Shown here: piece after piece, positions 62,424 to 64,000 of the stretch
How positions within the stretch are numbered: position 1 is the stretch's first letter
Layout of the letters: every line of letters begins with the position of its first letter
Source: Auanema rhodensis
Lineage: Eukaryota > Nematoda > Chromadorea > Rhabditida > Rhabditidae
DNA: 64,000 nucleotides
Direction of reading: 5' to 3'
NCBI GenBank assembly: GCA_964057225.1
Contig: OZ059900.1
Location: forward strand, 21,219,638 to 21,283,637
Position numbers and translations under genes: made by a program
Notes under the pieces: generated by a model
The model's database searches: none
The model's input: only the letters and a program-made list of their open reading frames with translations
Told to the model about the DNA's origin: nothing

Positions 62424-64000
62424 CATAAGGGGCGTGCCCTCAGAATATGCTAATTTCCTTAATTTTCTAACCCCTGTTTTTTTGTCGTGAAAGTGGAACT
62501 AGACGTTGTACGAACAATTTTTAGCTAGGTTTCATTGACATTGCATGAGTTTGAACACATGAAATCGTAAGTCAAAACCTTGTTTACAGCGAAAATTCCA
62601 AAAACTGGTTTTCCAGCATAATAAAATATTTCTCATGGGAAATACTGTGTTTTTGTATTTTTCTAGTGTTCAGCATGTAAAATGCTTCATTTTAGTATGT
62701 AACACGCTGAAATTCGTTGCATTTGACGACTCATATGAACAAAAATCGATTTAATCAATATTAGCCATAAGGGGCGTGCCCTCAGAATATGCTAATTTCC
62801 TTAATTTTCTAACCCCTGTTTTTTTGTCGTGAAAGTGGAGCTAGACGTTGTACAAACAATTTTGAGCTAGGTTTCATTGACATTGTATGAGTTTGAACAC
62901 ATGGAATCGTAAGTCAAAACCTTGTTTACAGCGAAATTTCCAAAAACTGGTTTTCCAGCATAATAAAATATTTCTCATGGGAAATACTGTGTTTTTGTAT
63001 TTTTCTAGTGTTCAGCATGTAAAATGCTTCATTTTAGTATGTAACACGCTGAAATTCGTTGCATTTGACGACTCATATGAACAAAAATCGATTTAATCAA
63101 TATTAGCCATAAGGGGCGTGCCCTCAGAATATGCTAATTTCCTTAATTTTCTAACCCCTGTTTTTTTGTCGTGAAAGTGGAACTAGACGTTGTACAAACA
63201 ATTTTGAGCTAGGTTTCATTGACATTGCATGAGTTTGAACACATGAAATCGTAAGTCAAAACCTTGTTTACAGCGAAAATTCCAAAAACTGGTTTTCCAG
63301 CATAATAAAATATTTCTCATGAGAAATACTGTGTTTTTGTATTTTTCTAGTGTTCAGCATGTAAAATGCTTAATTTTAGTATGTAACACGATGAAATTCG
63401 TTGCATTTGACGACTCATATGAACAAAAATCGATTTAATCAATATTAGCCATAAGGGGCGTGCCCTCAGAATATGCTAATTTCATTAATTTTCTAACCCC
63501 TGTTTTTTTGTCGTGAAAGTGGAACTAGACGTTGTACAAACAATTTTGAGCTAGGTTTCATTGACATTGCATGAGTTTGAACACATGAAATCGTAAGTCA
63601 AAACCTTGTTTACAGCGAAATTTCCAAAAACTGGTTTTCCAGCATAATAAAATATTTCTCATGGGAAATACTGTGTTTTTGTATTTTTCTAGTGTTCAGC
63701 ATGTAAAATACTTCATTTTAGTATGTAACACGCTGAAATTCGTTGCATTTGACGACTCATATGAACAAAAATCGATTTAATCAATATTAGCCATAAGGGG
63801 CGTGCCCTCAGAATATGCTAATTTCCTTAATTTTCTAACCCCTGTTTTTTTGTCGTGAAAGTGGAACTAGACGTTGTACGAACAATTTTGAGCTAGGTTT
63901 CATTGACATTGCATGAGTTTGAACACATGAAATCGTAAGTCAAAACCTTGTTTACAGCGAAAATTCCAAAAACTGGTTTTCCAGCATAATAAAATATTTC

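Larger units (their letters stand above)
21031..64000 (-). repeat. Inverted satellite array with dimer-based HOR
   Basis: About 126 monomers. From 21031 many units carry GCGAAAATTCC in place of GCGAAATTTCC. Classes follow linked bases. A: mostly CATTAAT, TACAAAC, ATGGAATC, AATACTTC. G: TACGAAC, GAAAATTCC, AATGCTTC. B: TACAAAC, ATGGAATC, AATGCTTC. C: GAAAATTCC, AATACTTC. D: CCTAAAT, GAAATTTCC. E: GAAAATTCC, GACTACTC. F: TACAAAC, CATGAGAAAT, CACGATG. H: CATTAAT, TTGTAGGAAC. Classes recur in fixed order at exact multiples of 342 bp. The array continues past 64000. There is no gene or foreign insertion in these 43 kb. Confidence 0.95.

Noticed and set aside
22520-63096. Nineteen near-identical 69-codon frames as a multigene family of small proteins
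   Set aside because: They are the same stretch of satellite monomers in classes A and B. They have no recognisable domain, no separate promoter or context, and the differences follow the satellite variants. They begin at an ATG present in almost all monomers, most of which hit a stop at codon 6.
1-64000. CRISPR array
   Set aside because: The repetition is regular, but the entire 342-bp unit is repeated with no unique spacers, and no cas-like gene is present.
1-64000. rDNA, tRNA or small RNA gene tandem repeats
   Set aside because: The monomer is 34% G+C, with stops in all frames I followed. I saw no rRNA-like stretch, cloverleaf arms or polymerase III box pair that I could support.
1-64000. 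Transposon or retroelement within the array
   Set aside because: I saw no interruption of the 342-bp register except the inversion, the N gap and small indels (1-3 bp, 8 bp), so there is no room for an inserted element or its target-site duplications.
1-64000. Telomeric repeats or an array edge
   Set aside because: No TTAGGG-, TTAGG- or TTTAGGG-type tandem run is present. The satellite reaches both window ends.

Overview
The whole window is satellite DNA. I find no gene, RNA gene or mobile element in it. One monomer of about 342 bp (about 34% G+C in the first copy) is repeated head to tail roughly 186 times, interrupted by one inversion junction and one run of exactly 200 N. The array runs off both ends. 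Long homogeneous satellite with multi-monomer higher-order repeats (HORs), together with a fixed-length N gap, points to a eukaryotic chromosome scaffold, most likely a centromeric, pericentromeric or subtelomeric block. I do not recognise the satellite and cannot name the species. A monomer of 342 bp is twice 171 bp, a size that fits two nucleosomes.

Layout. (1) 1-10879: about 32 monomers in one orientation, very uniform, with local 684-bp and 3078-bp duplications. (2) 10880: a sharp switch to the opposite orientation. (3) 10880-13300: about 7 inverted monomers that share variants with region 1. (4) 13301-13500: N gap, with the same 16 bases on both edges. (5) 13501-21030: about 22 inverted monomers with their own variant set and a loose 3-monomer period (1026-1029 bp). 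(6) 21031-64000: about 126 inverted monomers in a clear HOR. Monomer classes, called A to H here, follow the order A-G-B-C-D-E-F (7 x 342 = 2394 bp). There are also 6-mer versions (2052 bp) and a 5-mer H-C-D-E-F (1710 bp). On top of these lie block duplications of 10 to 12 monomers.

The most interesting signal is in region 6. Two linked variants tend to alternate from monomer to monomer. Each variant makes or breaks a perfect 8-bp palindrome (TTGTACAA and GAAATTTC), so dyad-containing and dyad-lacking monomers interleave on a roughly 684-bp basis. The second site directly abuts a motif matching 7 of the 9 fixed bases of the mammalian CENP-B box. This resembles the alternating box-plus and box-minus monomers of alpha satellite, but any functional reading is inference.

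Class assignments come from reading diagnostic bases by eye, not from an alignment. Unit borders are set arbitrarily at the first base of CATAAGGGG in the inverted orientation.
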